The notes beneath the pieces are model-generated. The model saw nothing but the letters and a program-made list of their open reading frames with translations. It had not been told where the DNA came from and did no database searches. Below, in pieces: positions 38,838 through 49,118 of a stretch of 49,707 nt of DNA (within the stretch, counting starts at the first letter, position 1; the number at the start of each line of letters is the position of its first letter). The DNA comes from an uncultured Oscillospiraceae bacterium (GTDB lineage: Bacteria > Bacillota > Clostridia > Oscillospirales > Oscillospiraceae). A program made the position numbers and the translations under genes. The stretch spans positions 1 through 49,707 of the forward strand of contig CANQTO010000018.1 in the NCBI GenBank assembly GCA_947626785.1. Reading direction: 5' to 3'.

Positions 38838-39391
38838 AAATACTGTCCGTCACTCTCGGGCTGGTCGTTCTGCTTACCCAATATATCTACATTTTGGGGA
38901 GTGACAAAATAGGTCTTCGCGGACACAGGGGTTATTTTTCCCTGTAGGGCGAAGGTTATGCCGGACAGAAAGTCCAGCAGGCGGCGGGCCATGTCTGTGG
39001 GCAGGCCCTCCAGAGTCATCACCACGGAGCGGTTCTGGTTCAGATGGTTGACCAGTTCCCCCGCCTCATCAAAGGACTTGGGGTTGAAGAGGATCACCTG
39101 CTGCTCGCTGCCGCCGAAATCCACCACCCGCTCCCGCTGCTGCTTGGGCTTGGCCGGCCGCCGGCCGCCCAGGCCGCCGAAGAGGCCGCCCTCCATCAGG
39201 GGCTTGGATTGCCGGGGGGGCTTCTTTTCCGCCGGCTCCGGCGCAGCCGCCGGTTCCTCGCCGAAGGTCTGCTCAAACTGGATCTGGGCCGGGCTGGGCT
39301 GCCTCAGCCCGCTGTTGTCCGCACCCTCGAAAAATTCATCCTCATCGTCAATTGGTTGCGTGAGCTTACGCAGTTCATCCATGAAACCCAT
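38834..39391 (-). CDS. sepF: Cell-division protein SepF
   Basis: A 185-residue FtsZ-binding membrane anchor. An N-terminal amphipathic helix (MGFMDELRKL) is followed by an acidic/Pro-rich linker, then the SepF fold from about residue 88: VVDFGGSEQQVILFNPKSFDEAGELVNHL, NRSVVMTLEGLPTDMARRLLDFLSG and KTYFVTPQNVDIL. GGAGG precedes the ATG. The stop (TAG) lies at the edge of the fold-back element. In most Firmicutes ylmG and ylmH follow; here divIVA follows directly. Confidence 0.95.
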   Translation of the reverse strand: MGFMDELRKLTQPIDDEDEFFEGADNSGLRQPSPAQIQFEQTFGEEPAAAPEPAEKKPPRQSKPLMEGGLFGGLGGRRPAKPKQQRERVVDFGGSEQQVILFNPKSFDEAGELVNHLNQNRSVVMTLEGLPTDMARRLLDFLSGITFALQGKITPVSAKTYFVTPQNVDILGKQNDQPESDGQYF

Positions 39392-39440
39392 GGTTTAGCC
39401 TCCAGTGAAAGCCGCCGCTCTGAGATCGCGCCGCGGCGGT

Positions 39441-40136
39441 TTATTGGTAGACACGCTCCCCGAAGATCGCCGTGCCTACGCGGACCATGTTGGCTCCGAA
39501 GGCGATGGCCTCCTCAAAATCGCCGGACATGCCCATGGACAGAAAATCCATACGTACATTATCGTATTTTTTTTGCCCATTGTCAATAAAAAGCTTTTCC
39601 ATTTGTGCAAAATATGGACGATTTTCTTCGCCGGAAGCGCAGACGGGGGGGATCGCCATCAATCCGCGGACCCGGACATGGTCCATTTTGGCTATTTCTG
39701 CCAAAGTCGGCGGGATCTCCTCCGGCGCAAAGCCGGACTTGCTGGCCTCCGCGCCGATGTTCACCTCCAGCAGCAGCTCCTGTACCAGGCCCTTTGCGGC
39801 GGCGGTCCTGTCGATGACGCGGATCAGCTCCAGGCTGTCCGCCCCGTGGATCAGCTCCGCCAGGCCCACTACCTGCTTGACCTTGTTCTTTTGCAGGTGC
39901 CCGATGAAGTGCAGCGGGGCCCCCTCATAAGCCCCCTGGGCGTTCTTCTCCAGCATCTCCTGGACCCGGTTCTCCCCGCAGATGTCCACTCCCGCGGCAA
40001 CGGCTTGGCGGACCTTGTCCGCGCCGTTGGTCTTGGTGGCAGCCACCAGGAGGATGTCCTCCGGCCTCCGCCCCGCGGCGAGGGCCGCCGCGGCGATCCG
40101 CTCTTTGACTTGCTTTACATTCTCTTCAATGCTCAT
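39441..40136 (-). CDS. yggS: Pyridoxal-phosphate homeostasis protein (YggS/YlmE family)
   Basis: A 231-residue single-domain alanine-racemase-fold protein that binds PLP without a racemase C-terminal domain. The PLP lysine is in DILLVAATKTN (about residue 36), and HFIGHLQKNKVKQV, HGADSLELI, MGMSGDFEEAIAFGANMVRVG(T) are family signatures. It buffers cellular PLP and affects amino-acid balance. It starts 12 nt after the HlyD-like gene and precedes sepF, the conserved ylmE-ylmF order. Confidence 0.96.
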   Translation of the reverse strand: MSIEENVKQVKERIAAAALAAGRRPEDILLVAATKTNGADKVRQAVAAGVDICGENRVQEMLEKNAQGAYEGAPLHFIGHLQKNKVKQVVGLAELIHGADSLELIRVIDRTAAAKGLVQELLLEVNIGAEASKSGFAPEEIPPTLAEIAKMDHVRVRGLMAIPPVCASGEENRPYFAQMEKLFIDNGQKKYDNVRMDFLSMGMSGDFEEAIAFGANMVRVGTAIFGERVYQ

Positions 40137-40148
40137 ATCCGGCTCCTT

Positions 40149-40991
40149 TCAGCCTAACAGCACCCGGCAGCCTTCCCGCAGGCCCTCCGCCTGCCGGGAG
40201 GCGGCCGCGATGCAGCGGCCCTTCTCTCTGTCTATGATCTCCACCGCCGTCTTTTTCGCTTCACCGGCGGACAGGATCGTCACATAGTCTCTGCCGTCCT
40301 CTTGGAAAACGGCCTCCTCCGGCAGCTCCAGCCCGGAGAGCTCCTCCAGGATCAGCTCCGCCCCGGTTTTTCGCAGGGACAACGCCTCCCGTCCACCCCG
40401 GGTCAGCCGGAAGACCAGCGCTTCCTCCTCCCCGGTCTCCCGCCGGGAGACCAGCCGGGCCGGCAGCTCCTCCAGGCCCGGAAAGCGGAGGCGGCAGACG
40501 CTCCCCTCCTCCGGGGCCGTCCCGGCGGGGGCCAGGGCGGCGTAATACCAGTCCCAGCCGCTGACCAGCCGGCCCAGAGCCTGTCCGGGGACCTGGGGCT
40601 CCGTCTCCAGCAGCTCCCGGAGCTCCGGGACGCTCAGGTCCTTAAGCCGTTTCGGGTCCAGGCCCTCCAGCCCGTCCAGGTCCGCGCAGAACAGGCCCGG
40701 CGCCTTGGCCGTCAGGGTCCCCTCCTCCGTCCGGACCAGGGGCGCGCCGGCGGCCACCCGGCGGCCGTCCTCCGTCAGGAGCTCGCCTTGGGCGCAGAGG
40801 GCCCGCTCCCGGCGCAGGACCAGGCCCTTTAGCTCCGCGCTCCGGGTGAGCTGCACCCGCCGGACCTGGACCGCCGGGGTCCCGGGCCGCAGGCCTCCCA
40901 GCAGCCCCGCGCCCAGATAGGCACAGACCGCCAGGAACAGCAGCACGGCTACTGCCGTGCCCAGGCTGCCGGGCTTATGTATCCGCGTCAA
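40149..40991 (-). CDS. Single-pass membrane protein, HlyD-family-like
   Basis: A 280-residue protein with a membrane helix near the start (about 10-32) and a beta-rich extracytoplasmic region including [41 protein letters not shown], which resembles the lipoyl/barrel region of HlyD adaptors. There is no transporter partner. Comparable proteins are commonly found beside yggS-sepF in this group of bacteria (recollection, not checked), so a role in envelope or division is a reasonable guess. The start is taken as TTG at 40991, overlapping the end of hfq by 17 nt; no ATG is available before the membrane helix. Confidence 0.7.
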   Translation of the reverse strand: MTRIHKPGSLGTAVAVLLFLAVCAYLGAGLLGGLRPGTPAVQVRRVQLTRSAELKGLVLRRERALCAQGELLTEDGRRVAAGAPLVRTEEGTLTAKAPGLFCADLDGLEGLDPKRLKDLSVPELRELLETEPQVPGQALGRLVSGWDWYYAALAPAGTAPEEGSVCRLRFPGLEELPARLVSRRETGEEEALVFRLTRGGREALSLRKTGAELILEELSGLELPEEAVFQEDGRDYVTILSAGEAKKTAVEIIDREKGRCIAAASRQAEGLREGCRVLLG

Positions 40992-41202
40992 GGTCTACGG
41001 GCCGGGCCGGCACGATGGTGGAGATCGCGTGCTTGTAGATCAGCTGCTGTTTGCCCTCGCTGTCCAGCACCACGGTGAAGCCGTCAAAGCCCTTCACCAC
41101 CCCGTGCATCTGAAAGCCGTTCATCAGGAACATGGTGACGCCGGTCCGTTCCCGCCGCAGCTGGTTGAGGAAGACGTCCTGGAGGTTTTGCGTTTTCTGC
41201 AT
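40975..41202 (-). CDS. hfq: RNA chaperone Hfq
   Basis: A 75-residue Sm-like hexameric RNA-binding protein. N-terminal [21 protein letters not shown] leads to Sm1 ([19 protein letters not shown]) and Sm2 ([12 protein letters not shown]). The QLRRER segment includes the rim arginines. AAAGGAG lies about 11 nt before the ATG. It follows miaA, as in many bacteria (miaA-hfq), but is coupled to the HlyD-like gene by an overlap. Confidence 0.97.
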   Translation of the reverse strand: MQKTQNLQDVFLNQLRRERTGVTMFLMNGFQMHGVVKGFDGFTVVLDSEGKQQLIYKHAISTIVPARPVDLDADT

Positions 41203-41249
41203 GTTTCAGCCAACTCCTTTTTTCTGTAAAGCGGCCTTCCCGCGCCGCT

Positions 41250-41290
41250 CTATCATAGTATCCGCCAAAAAGGCGGTACTTTATGATAGT
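41250..41290. repeat. Interrupted inverted repeat between miaA and hfq
   Basis: CTATCATAGTATCCGCC at the left and GGCGGTACTTTATGATAG at the right pair imperfectly around AAAAA. No terminator T-run follows. The right flank TAGTACGGACAGGG resembles TAGTATGGACGGGAG of the 20985 repeat, so it may be a decayed relative; weak. Confidence 0.5.
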
Positions 41291-41357
41291 ACGGACAGGG
41301 GCAAAAACGCTGTCGAAAAGGGTCGGCCCGGTCTTCAAAAACCGTTTTTCTGTTCCG

Positions 41358-42311
<954 letters not shown>

Positions 42312-42334
42312 GCTTCCCCCGCTTCTTCTTAAGA

Positions 42335-44215
42335 TCAGACGATCCGCTTGAACTGCTTGTCCAGTTCTTTTTTCGTCAGCGTCACCGCCACGGGCCGGCC
42401 GTGGGGGCAGTATTTGACCCGGCCGGACAGCACCGCCTCCACCAGCTTCTCCAGCTCCGGCCCCTGGGTGTCCCAGCCGGCCTTGATGGCCGCCTTGCAG
42501 GCCACCGTGTGCAGGATCTCGTCCCGGGCCGAGGCCGGGTCCGGGGCCGCGCCCCGGCGGAGCTTCTCTAAGATCTCCTCCACGGCGGCCGCAGCGTCGG
42601 CGGGGCCGATGTCCGCCGGGACGGCCCGGACGGCGTAGTCCTGCCGGCCGAAGGGCTCGATCTCGAAGCCCAGCTCCCCCAGCAGCTCCCCGTTGGCCTC
42701 CAGCAGGGCCCCCTCCTCCGGCGTCAGCTTCAGCAGGGCCGGCGTCAGCAGGCTCTGGGACATGGCCGGCTGCTCCCGGCTCTTGAGCCGGTCAAAGATC
42801 AGGCGCTCGTGGGCGGCGTGCTTGTCGATCAGGATCAGGTCCTCGCCCCGCTCCACGATGATATAGGTTTTCAGGGCCTCCCCCACTATCTTGTGGTCAG
42901 GGAGGGCCGGACTTTCCACATTTTGAACAGGCTTTTCCACAGCCGCCTTTTTTGGCGCTGTCGAAGAAGGCGGCTTCGGCTCGGAAAAAGTCGAAACCGG
43001 GGCCTTGGGCAGCTCCAGGCGGGTCTGGTAAAAGCTCTCCGGGCTCTTCAGGGCCGGTTTCGGCTCCGCTGGGCTTTTGCGGGGGGCCGGGGCCGCCGCC
43101 TTGGCCGCGGCTCCGGCGGTATAGCCGGCGGCGCGAAACTCCTCCGCGCTCATGCTCCGGTAAAAATCCGCCTTGGGCGCCGCCAGCTTTCGGGTGGAGG
43201 GGGAGAGCTCCACCTGGGCGGTCCTGTTCTCCGTCTCCAGGGCGAAGCGGGCCGCCTGATAGACCAGGTCGAAGATCCGCCGCTCGTCGGAGAACTTCAC
43301 CTCCGTCTTGGCCGGGTGGACGTTCACGTCCACGCTGCCCAGGGGGATCTCCAGATACAGCACACAGGCGGGATAGCGGCCGGTCAGCAGGCTGTTCTTA
43401 TAGGCCTGCTCCACCGCCGCCTGCAAAAGCGAGGAGCGGATGGTTCGGCCGTTGCAGAAGAAGTACTGCCCGGCCCGGCTGCCCTTCCCCGCCGCGGGGG
43501 AAGACACGAAGCCGGAGAGCTTCAGCCCCTCGTCCCAGCTCTGGCAGCTGAGCAGGGAGGCGGCCTGCTCCCGGCCCAGGAGGGTGTACACGCAGGAGTC
43601 CTGCCGCCCGTCGCCGGGGGAGAAGAACTCCTCTCTCCCGTCCCGGAGCAGACGGACGGAGACCTCCGGCCGGCCCAGGGCGCAGCGCAGGGCGGTCTGG
43701 ACGCAGGCGGCGGCCTCGCTCCGGTCGGATTTCAGGAACTTGAGCCGGGCGGGGGTGTTGTAAAACAGGTCCCGCACGGTCATACTGGTCCCCTCCGGGC
43801 AGCCGGCGGGGCCCATCTCCTGGATCTCGCCCCCGGCCAGGGACACGAAGGTCCCCTCGCCGTCCCCCCGCCGCCGGGTGCGCAGCTCCACATGGGACAC
43901 AGCGGAGATGGCTGCCAGGGCCTCGCCCCGGAAGCCCATGGTGCCGATGGCCTCCAGGCCCCGCTCGTCCTTGAGCTTGGAGGTGGCGTGGCGCAGGAAG
44001 GCCACCCCGGCGTCCTCCGGGGCCATGCCGCAGCCGTCGTCCACCACCCGGATATAGGTGGCCCCGCCGCCGCGGAGTTCCACCGTCACGTTCTTGGCCC
44101 CGGCGTCAAAGGCGTTTTCCATCAGCTCCTTCACCACCGAGGCGGGGCGCTCCACCACCTCGCCGGCGGCGATCATGTCCGCCACATGGGGCGGAAGGAT
44201 ATTGATAACAGGCAT
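42335..44215 (-). CDS. mutL: DNA mismatch repair protein MutL
   Basis: A 626-residue GHKL ATPase linking MutS recognition to strand removal. ATPase motifs: ELMENAFDAGAKNVTVEL, VVDDGCGM, HATSKL and GFRGEALAAISAVSH. A Pro/Ala/Lys linker (about 330-430) separates it from the C-terminal dimerisation domain, which has the endonuclease-type metal motif IDKHAAHERLIFDRL (DQHA-type, with Lys for Gln and a final Asp) and CPHGRP near the end, as in bacteria lacking MutH. The ATG at 44215 begins MPVINILPPHVADMIAAGEV; the frame extends 85 codons further but into promoter DNA. It leads the miaA-hfq run. Confidence 0.96.
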   Translation of the reverse strand: MPVINILPPHVADMIAAGEVVERPASVVKELMENAFDAGAKNVTVELRGGGATYIRVVDDGCGMAPEDAGVAFLRHATSKLKDERGLEAIGTMGFRGEALAAISAVSHVELRTRRRGDGEGTFVSLAGGEIQEMGPAGCPEGTSMTVRDLFYNTPARLKFLKSDRSEAAACVQTALRCALGRPEVSVRLLRDGREEFFSPGDGRQDSCVYTLLGREQAASLLSCQSWDEGLKLSGFVSSPAAGKGSRAGQYFFCNGRTIRSSLLQAAVEQAYKNSLLTGRYPACVLYLEIPLGSVDVNVHPAKTEVKFSDERRIFDLVYQAARFALETENRTAQVELSPSTRKLAAPKADFYRSMSAEEFRAAGYTAGAAAKAAAPAPRKSPAEPKPALKSPESFYQTRLELPKAPVSTFSEPKPPSSTAPKKAAVEKPVQNVESPALPDHKIVGEALKTYIIVERGEDLILIDKHAAHERLIFDRLKSREQPAMSQSLLTPALLKLTPEEGALLEANGELLGELGFEIEPFGRQDYAVRAVPADIGPADAAAAVEEILEKLRRGAAPDPASARDEILHTVACKAAIKAGWDTQGPELEKLVEAVLSGRVKYCPHGRPVAVTLTKKELDKQFKRIV

Positions 44216-44275
44216 TTGTCTTCCTCGTATCTGTGTGATCCGGCGTTTCTGCCGGTCTTTATTTTCGGAGCTTAT

Positions 44276-44322
44276 ATTATACAGGATTTTTATTGAAAGT
44301 TCCACACAAAATGTGTTAAACT
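44276..44322. promoter_or_regulatory. Divergent promoters between mutL and miaB
   Basis: Plus strand, for miaB: TTGAAA (44293-44298), 18-nt spacer, TAAACT (44317-44322). Minus strand, for mutL: perfect TATAAT (44281-44276) with only a weak -35 (TGGAAC near 44304-44299). The two promoters overlap, so miaB-mutS and mutL-miaA-hfq may compete for polymerase. Confidence 0.7.
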
Positions 44323-44357
44323 TAGGAGAACTCTCAAAAAAGGAAACGGTCGAACAC

Positions 44358-45770
44358 ATGGAAAAGAAAAGCATCGATCCGGCCCGGATTGAGGAGCAGA
44401 AGGCCCTCTGCGGCCGGATCGCCGGTCTCATCGGGGCAGAGTCCGGGCGGCCCCTGGCCCTGGTGGACACCTACGGCTGCCAGCAGAACGAGGCCGACAG
44501 TGAAAAGCTCCGAGGCTGGCTGGCCCTGATGGGCTACGGTTTTACGGACAACGAATTTGAGGCCGACGTGATCGTGGTCAACACCTGCGCCGTCCGGGAG
44601 CACGCGGAGATGCGGGTCCTGGGGAACGTGGGCGCCCTGAACCACACGAAGAAGGCCAAGCCCAGCCAGATCGTGGCGGTCTGCGGCTGCATGGTGCAGC
44701 AGCCCCATATGGCTGGGAAGATCAAGCAGTCCTACCCGGTGGTGGACCTGGTCTTCGGGCCCCATGAGCTCTGGCGCTTCCCGGAGCTGCTTTTGCAGGT
44801 GCTCACCGGCCATAAACGGGTCTTTGCCGCCGAGAAGAGCGAGGGCGTTCTGGCCGAGGGCCTGCCCAGCCGCCGGGACGGGAAGGTGAAGGCCTGGCTG
44901 CCCATCATGTCCGGCTGCAACAATTTCTGCTCCTACTGCGTGGTCCCCTATGTCCGGGGCCGGGAGCGCTCCCGCCGGGCGGAGGACGTGGTCCGGGAGG
45001 CGGAGGAGCTGGTGGCCGCCGGGTATAAGGACATCACCCTGCTGGGCCAGAATGTGAACTCTTACGGGAAGGACCTGGAGCCCGCGGTGAGCTTTCCGGA
45101 GCTGCTGCGCCGGGTCAACGCCATCCCCGGGGACTTTCTCATCCGCTTCATGACCTCCCACCCCAAGGACGCCACCGAGGAGCTGTTCAGGACCATGGCG
45201 GAGTGCGAAAAGTGCGCCCACCAGCTGCACCTGCCCGTCCAGGCGGGGAACGACCGGATCTTAAAGGTCATGAACCGGAACTACAGCGCCGAGCAGTACA
45301 AGGCAAAGGCCGCCCTGGCCCGGCGCTACATGCCCGACCTGGTGCTGACCACGGATATCATCGTGGGCTTTCCCGGCGAGACAGAGGATGAGTTTGAGGA
45401 CACCCTCCGCCTGTGCGAGGAGGTCCGCTACGACGCCATGTTCACCTTTATCTACTCCAAGCGGGTGGGCACTCCCGCCGCCGCTATGGACGACCCCTTC
45501 ACCCGGGCCGACAAGCAGCGGCACTTTGACCGGCTCATGGAGGTCTCCAACCGGATCTCCGCCGAGAAGCACCGGGCCTATATCGGCCGGACCCTGCGGG
45601 TCCTGGTGGACGGGGAGACCGGCCGGGAGGAGTACAACCTCTCCAGCCGCACCAACGGCGGCCGGCTGGTGCATCTCAAGGGCGAGCCCGCCCTGATCGG
45701 GCAGTTTATCCACGTGAAAATAACGGACGGCAACACCTGGGCGCTCTACGGCGAGCCGGTGCTGTCCTGA
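44358..45770 (+). CDS. miaB: tRNA-2-methylthio-N6-dimethylallyladenosine synthase
   Basis: A 470-residue radical-SAM methylthiotransferase that converts i6A37 to ms2i6A37. The N-terminal UPF0004 domain has three cluster cysteines (C41 in TYGCQQNEADSEKL, VNTCAVREHAE, VCGCM). The radical-SAM motif is CNNFCSYC (about 186-193) within SGCNNFCSYCVVPYVRGRER. The C-terminal TRAM domain binds tRNA. GQNVNSYGKDL separates it from MtaB/RimO. The ATG at 44358 follows an AAAAAGGAAA site. mutS follows 22 nt downstream. Confidence 0.97.
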   Translation: MEKKSIDPARIEEQKALCGRIAGLIGAESGRPLALVDTYGCQQNEADSEKLRGWLALMGYGFTDNEFEADVIVVNTCAVREHAEMRVLGNVGALNHTKKAKPSQIVAVCGCMVQQPHMAGKIKQSYPVVDLVFGPHELWRFPELLLQVLTGHKRVFAAEKSEGVLAEGLPSRRDGKVKAWLPIMSGCNNFCSYCVVPYVRGRERSRRAEDVVREAEELVAAGYKDITLLGQNVNSYGKDLEPAVSFPELLRRVNAIPGDFLIRFMTSHPKDATEELFRTMAECEKCAHQLHLPVQAGNDRILKVMNRNYSAEQYKAKAALARRYMPDLVLTTDIIVGFPGETEDEFEDTLRLCEEVRYDAMFTFIYSKRVGTPAAAMDDPFTRADKQRHFDRLMEVSNRISAEKHRAYIGRTLRVLVDGETGREEYNLSSRTNGGRLVHLKGEPALIGQFIHVKITDGNTWALYGEPVLS

Positions 45771-45792
45771 ATCATAGGCGCAGGGGGTCACT

Positions 45793-48402
45793 ATGGCTGA
45801 ACAGACACCCATGAAAATCCAATACAACGAGATCAAGGCCCAGTACCAGGACTGCCTGCTGTTCTTCCGCCTGGGGGACTTCTACGAGATGTTCGACGAG
45901 GACGCGAAGCTGGCCTCCAAGGAGCTGGACCTGGCCCTGACCACCCGGGACCGGGGGGTGGAGGACCCGGAGGCGCGCACGCCCATGTGCGGCGTGCCCT
46001 ACCACAGCGCCGAGGCCTACATCGCCCGGCTCATCGCCAAGGGCTACAAGGTGGCCATCTGCGAGCAGATGGAGGACCCGGCCCTGGCCAAGGGCCTGGT
46101 GAAGCGGGACGTGATCCGGGTCATCAGCCCCGGCACCGTCACCGAGAGCTCCATGCTGGAGGAGGGGCGCAGCAACTATATCTGCGCTCTGTACCTCAAC
46201 GGCGAGCGGGGCGGGGCCGCCTTCTGCGACATCTCCACCGGCGAATTCTGCTGCGCGGACTTTGAGAAGGACGCTGTCTCCCACATCCTCAACGAGCTGG
46301 GCCGCTTTTCCCCCCGGGAGGCCCTGCTGTCCCCCGGTGCGGAGCAGGAGGGGCTCATCGCGGACTTTCTTCAGAAAAAGCTCTTCGCCATGCCCGAGCG
46401 GGGGCCGGAGCTCTTTGAGTTCATGCCTGCCTCCCTGCGCATCTGCAAGCAGTTCGGCTACGAGAGCATCGACGAGAGCGGCCTGGGCGAGGGCGGCTCC
46501 GCCGTCTGCGCGGCCGGGGCGCTGCTTGCCTATATCGAGCAGACCCAGAAATTCGACCTGAGCCACATCAACCGGCTGGACGTGTTCTACGGCGGCCGCT
46601 ACATGGAGCTGGACTGGGCCGCCCGCCGGAGCCTGGAACTGACCGAATCCCTGCGCAGCGGGGAGAAGCGGGGCTCTCTGCTCTGGGTGCTGGACAAGAC
46701 CCGCACCCCCATGGGCGGGCGGCTGCTCCGCTCCTGGGTGGAGCGGCCTCTGCTGTCCCCGGTGGCCATCAAGCGGCGGCTGGCGGCGGTGGGGGAACTG
46801 GTGAAGGACAACGTGACCCGGGGCGAGCTGATGCTCTGCCTGCGGGACATCAGCGATATGCGCCGTCTGGTGGGCCGGGCGGTCTACGGCACCGCCGGCG
46901 GGCGGGACCTGCGCTCTTTAGCCAACTGCGCCGCCGTCCTGCCCCGGCTCAAGGAGCTGCTGGCGGGCTTCTCCTCCGCCGCGCTGACGGAGATCGCCGG
47001 TATGGACGCCCTGGAGGACATGCGCTTTGAGATCGACCGGGCCATCTGCGACGATCCCCCCTTCTCGGTCCGGGAGGGCGGCATCCTGCGCCCCGGCTAT
47101 TCCGAGGAGCTGGACAGGCTCCGCAGCGTCCGGGACAACGGGGCCCAGATGGTCTCCCAGCTGGAGGTCCGGGAGCGGGAGCGGACGGGCATCAAGAAGC
47201 TGAAGCTGGGCTACAACAAGGTCTTCGGCTATTATATCGACGTGCCCCGCTCCGCCGGGCTGGAGAACATCCCGGAGGACTATATCCGCAAGCAGACCCT
47301 GGTCTCCAGCGAGCGCTACTTCACCCAGGAGCTCAAGGACCTGGAGAACACCCTGCTCACCGCCCGGGAGCGGATCAACGACATCGAATACGAGTATTTC
47401 TGCCAGGTGCGGGACAGCGTGGCGGCCAAGGTGGGCCGCATCCAGGCCACCTCCGACGCGGTGGCCCGGCTGGACGTGTTCTGCTCTCTGGCCGAGGTGG
47501 CCGTCCGCAACCACTACACCATGCCCGAGGTGGACGCCTCCCGGGAGCTGCGCATCGTCCAGGGCCGGCACCCGGTGGTGGAGCAGACCTTGAAGGACGT
47601 GCTCTTTGTCCCCAACGACACCTTCCTCAATGAGACTTCCGACCGGGTAGCCATCATCACCGGGCCCAACATGGCCGGCAAATCCACCTATATGCGCCAG
47701 ACGGCCCTGATCGTCCTCATGGCCCAGATCGGCTCCTTCGTCCCCGCCAAGAGCGCCACCATCGGCGTGGTGGACCGGGTGTTCACCCGCATCGGCGCCT
47801 CGGACGACCTGGCCTCCGGCCAGTCCACCTTCATGGTGGAGATGAACGAGATGGCGGAGATCCTGCGCCACGCCACGGCCTCCTCCCTGCTGATCCTGGA
47901 CGAGATCGGCCGGGGCACCTCCACCTTTGACGGGATGGCCATCGCCCGGGCCGTGCTGGAGTTCTGCGCGGACCGGCGCCGCCTGGGGGCCAAGACCATG
48001 TTCGCCACCCATTACCATGAGCTCTCCGCCCTGGAGGGGGAGATCGAGGGCGTGCGCAACTACAACATCACCGCCAAGAAGCAGAACGGCAGCCTGGTCT
48101 TTCTGCGCAAGATCGTCCCCGGCGCGGCGGACGACAGCTACGGCATCGAGGTGGCAAAGCTTGCCGGCCTGCCCGAGGCAGTGGTCAACAAGGCCAAGGG
48201 CTATCTGAAGGAGCTGGAGTCCGGCCCCATCGCCCCCGCGGCCGGGGCCGCCGCCCCTGCCCCCCAGGAGCAGATGAGCCTGGCGGACCTGGGCGCGGAC
48301 CAGGTGCGGGAGATCCTGGAGAACACCAATGTGGACACGCTCACCCCCCTGGAGGCACTGAACCTGCTGTATGAGCTGAAGCGGAAGGCGGCCGCCCTAT
48401 GA
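45793..48402 (+). CDS. mutS: DNA mismatch repair protein MutS
   Basis: An 869-residue mismatch-recognition ATPase. Domain I has the mismatch-wedge motif GDFYEMFDEDA (Phe and Glu of F-x-E). Connector, lever and clamp domains follow. The ATPase has Walker A GPNMAGKST (624-632), signature STFMVEMNEMAEIL, Walker B LLILDEIGRGTSTFDG, and MFATHYHEL. The C-terminus is a Pro/Ala linker and a short helix. It works with MutL, encoded divergently. GGGGTC is the likely ribosome-binding site. The next gene overlaps by 4 nt. Confidence 0.97.
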   Translation: MAEQTPMKIQYNEIKAQYQDCLLFFRLGDFYEMFDEDAKLASKELDLALTTRDRGVEDPEARTPMCGVPYHSAEAYIARLIAKGYKVAICEQMEDPALAKGLVKRDVIRVISPGTVTESSMLEEGRSNYICALYLNGERGGAAFCDISTGEFCCADFEKDAVSHILNELGRFSPREALLSPGAEQEGLIADFLQKKLFAMPERGPELFEFMPASLRICKQFGYESIDESGLGEGGSAVCAAGALLAYIEQTQKFDLSHINRLDVFYGGRYMELDWAARRSLELTESLRSGEKRGSLLWVLDKTRTPMGGRLLRSWVERPLLSPVAIKRRLAAVGELVKDNVTRGELMLCLRDISDMRRLVGRAVYGTAGGRDLRSLANCAAVLPRLKELLAGFSSAALTEIAGMDALEDMRFEIDRAICDDPPFSVREGGILRPGYSEELDRLRSVRDNGAQMVSQLEVRERERTGIKKLKLGYNKVFGYYIDVPRSAGLENIPEDYIRKQTLVSSERYFTQELKDLENTLLTARERINDIEYEYFCQVRDSVAAKVGRIQATSDAVARLDVFCSLAEVAVRNHYTMPEVDASRELRIVQGRHPVVEQTLKDVLFVPNDTFLNETSDRVAIITGPNMAGKSTYMRQTALIVLMAQIGSFVPAKSATIGVVDRVFTRIGASDDLASGQSTFMVEMNEMAEILRHATASSLLILDEIGRGTSTFDGMAIARAVLEFCADRRRLGAKTMFATHYHELSALEGEIEGVRNYNITAKKQNGSLVFLRKIVPGAADDSYGIEVAKLAGLPEAVVNKAKGYLKELESGPIAPAAGAAAPAPQEQMSLADLGADQVREILENTNVDTLTPLEALNLLYELKRKAAAL

Positions 48403-49118
48403 AAAGGCCGCCCCTCCCGTTCACCAGCCGCCAGACCCGGGGAGAAGCCGTGGCCGCGCTGGTCTATCTGCCCCTGCACGCGGTGCTGCTGCCCCTGCTG
48501 CTGAGCTTTCTGCTGCTGAACTTTTTCCCCGAAAGCAGCACCGCGGTCTTCAATCTGATCTATTACGCCCTGGGCGCCGTCTACATGCTCTGCTTTGAGC
48601 TGCGCTTTCTTCGGCGGGATTTCGACCCCCTCTGCGACCGGCCCATCCGCTGCCTGACGGAGGTCTTCATAGGCTACGGGCTGATGCTGGGCATGAATCT
48701 GGCGGTCAACCTGGGCCTGTCCCTGCTGCCGGCGGACAATCCCAACAACGCCGCCGTCATGGATATGGCGGGCTCGGAGCTGGGCACGGTCTCGGCCATG
48801 GCCGTCTTTCTGGCCCCCTTAGTGGAGGAGTTGATGTTCCGGGGCGCCGTATTCGGCCGGCTCCGCCGCCGGAGCCGGGCGCTGGCCTACGGGGCGAGCA
48901 TGCTGCTCTTCTCTGTCTACCATGTGTGGAGCTTCGCCCTGCTGGACCCCAGGCAGCTGATCTACCTGGTGCAGTATCTGCCCGCCTCTTTTGTCCTCTG
49001 CCGCTGCTATGAGCGCACGGACAGCATCTGGGGGCCCATCTTCCTGCACATGCTCATCAACGGCATCTCTCTGTCCGTCATTTCATCTCTGGGGGAATAT
49101 CTGTGTCTGATTTTGTGA
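48399..49118 (+). CDS. CPBP-family intramembrane metalloprotease
   Basis: A 239-residue membrane protein of the CAAX/CPBP (Abi) protease family with about six to seven helices. Motif 1 is EELMFRGAVFGRLRR (glutamate pair plus Arg), motif 2 the histidine in YHVWSFALLD, and motif 3 HMLINGISLSV. In Firmicutes these are linked to bacteriocin self-immunity, protein sorting or unknown processing. Its ATG overlaps the mutS stop. Substrate unknown. Confidence 0.92.
   Translation: MKRPPLPFTSRQTRGEAVAALVYLPLHAVLLPLLLSFLLLNFFPESSTAVFNLIYYALGAVYMLCFELRFLRRDFDPLCDRPIRCLTEVFIGYGLMLGMNLAVNLGLSLLPADNPNNAAVMDMAGSELGTVSAMAVFLAPLVEELMFRGAVFGRLRRRSRALAYGASMLLFSVYHVWSFALLDPRQLIYLVQYLPASFVLCRCYERTDSIWGPIFLHMLINGISLSVISSLGEYLCLIL

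Noticed and set aside
38510-38853. Protein-coding genes in the sepF-divIVA gap
   Set aside because: Short open frames exist on both strands, but they lie on inverted repeats, lack ribosome-binding sites and have no recognisable product.
46918-48018. A 366-codon open frame opposite mutS
   Set aside because: Antisense composition artefact; mutS on the other strand has all its motifs.
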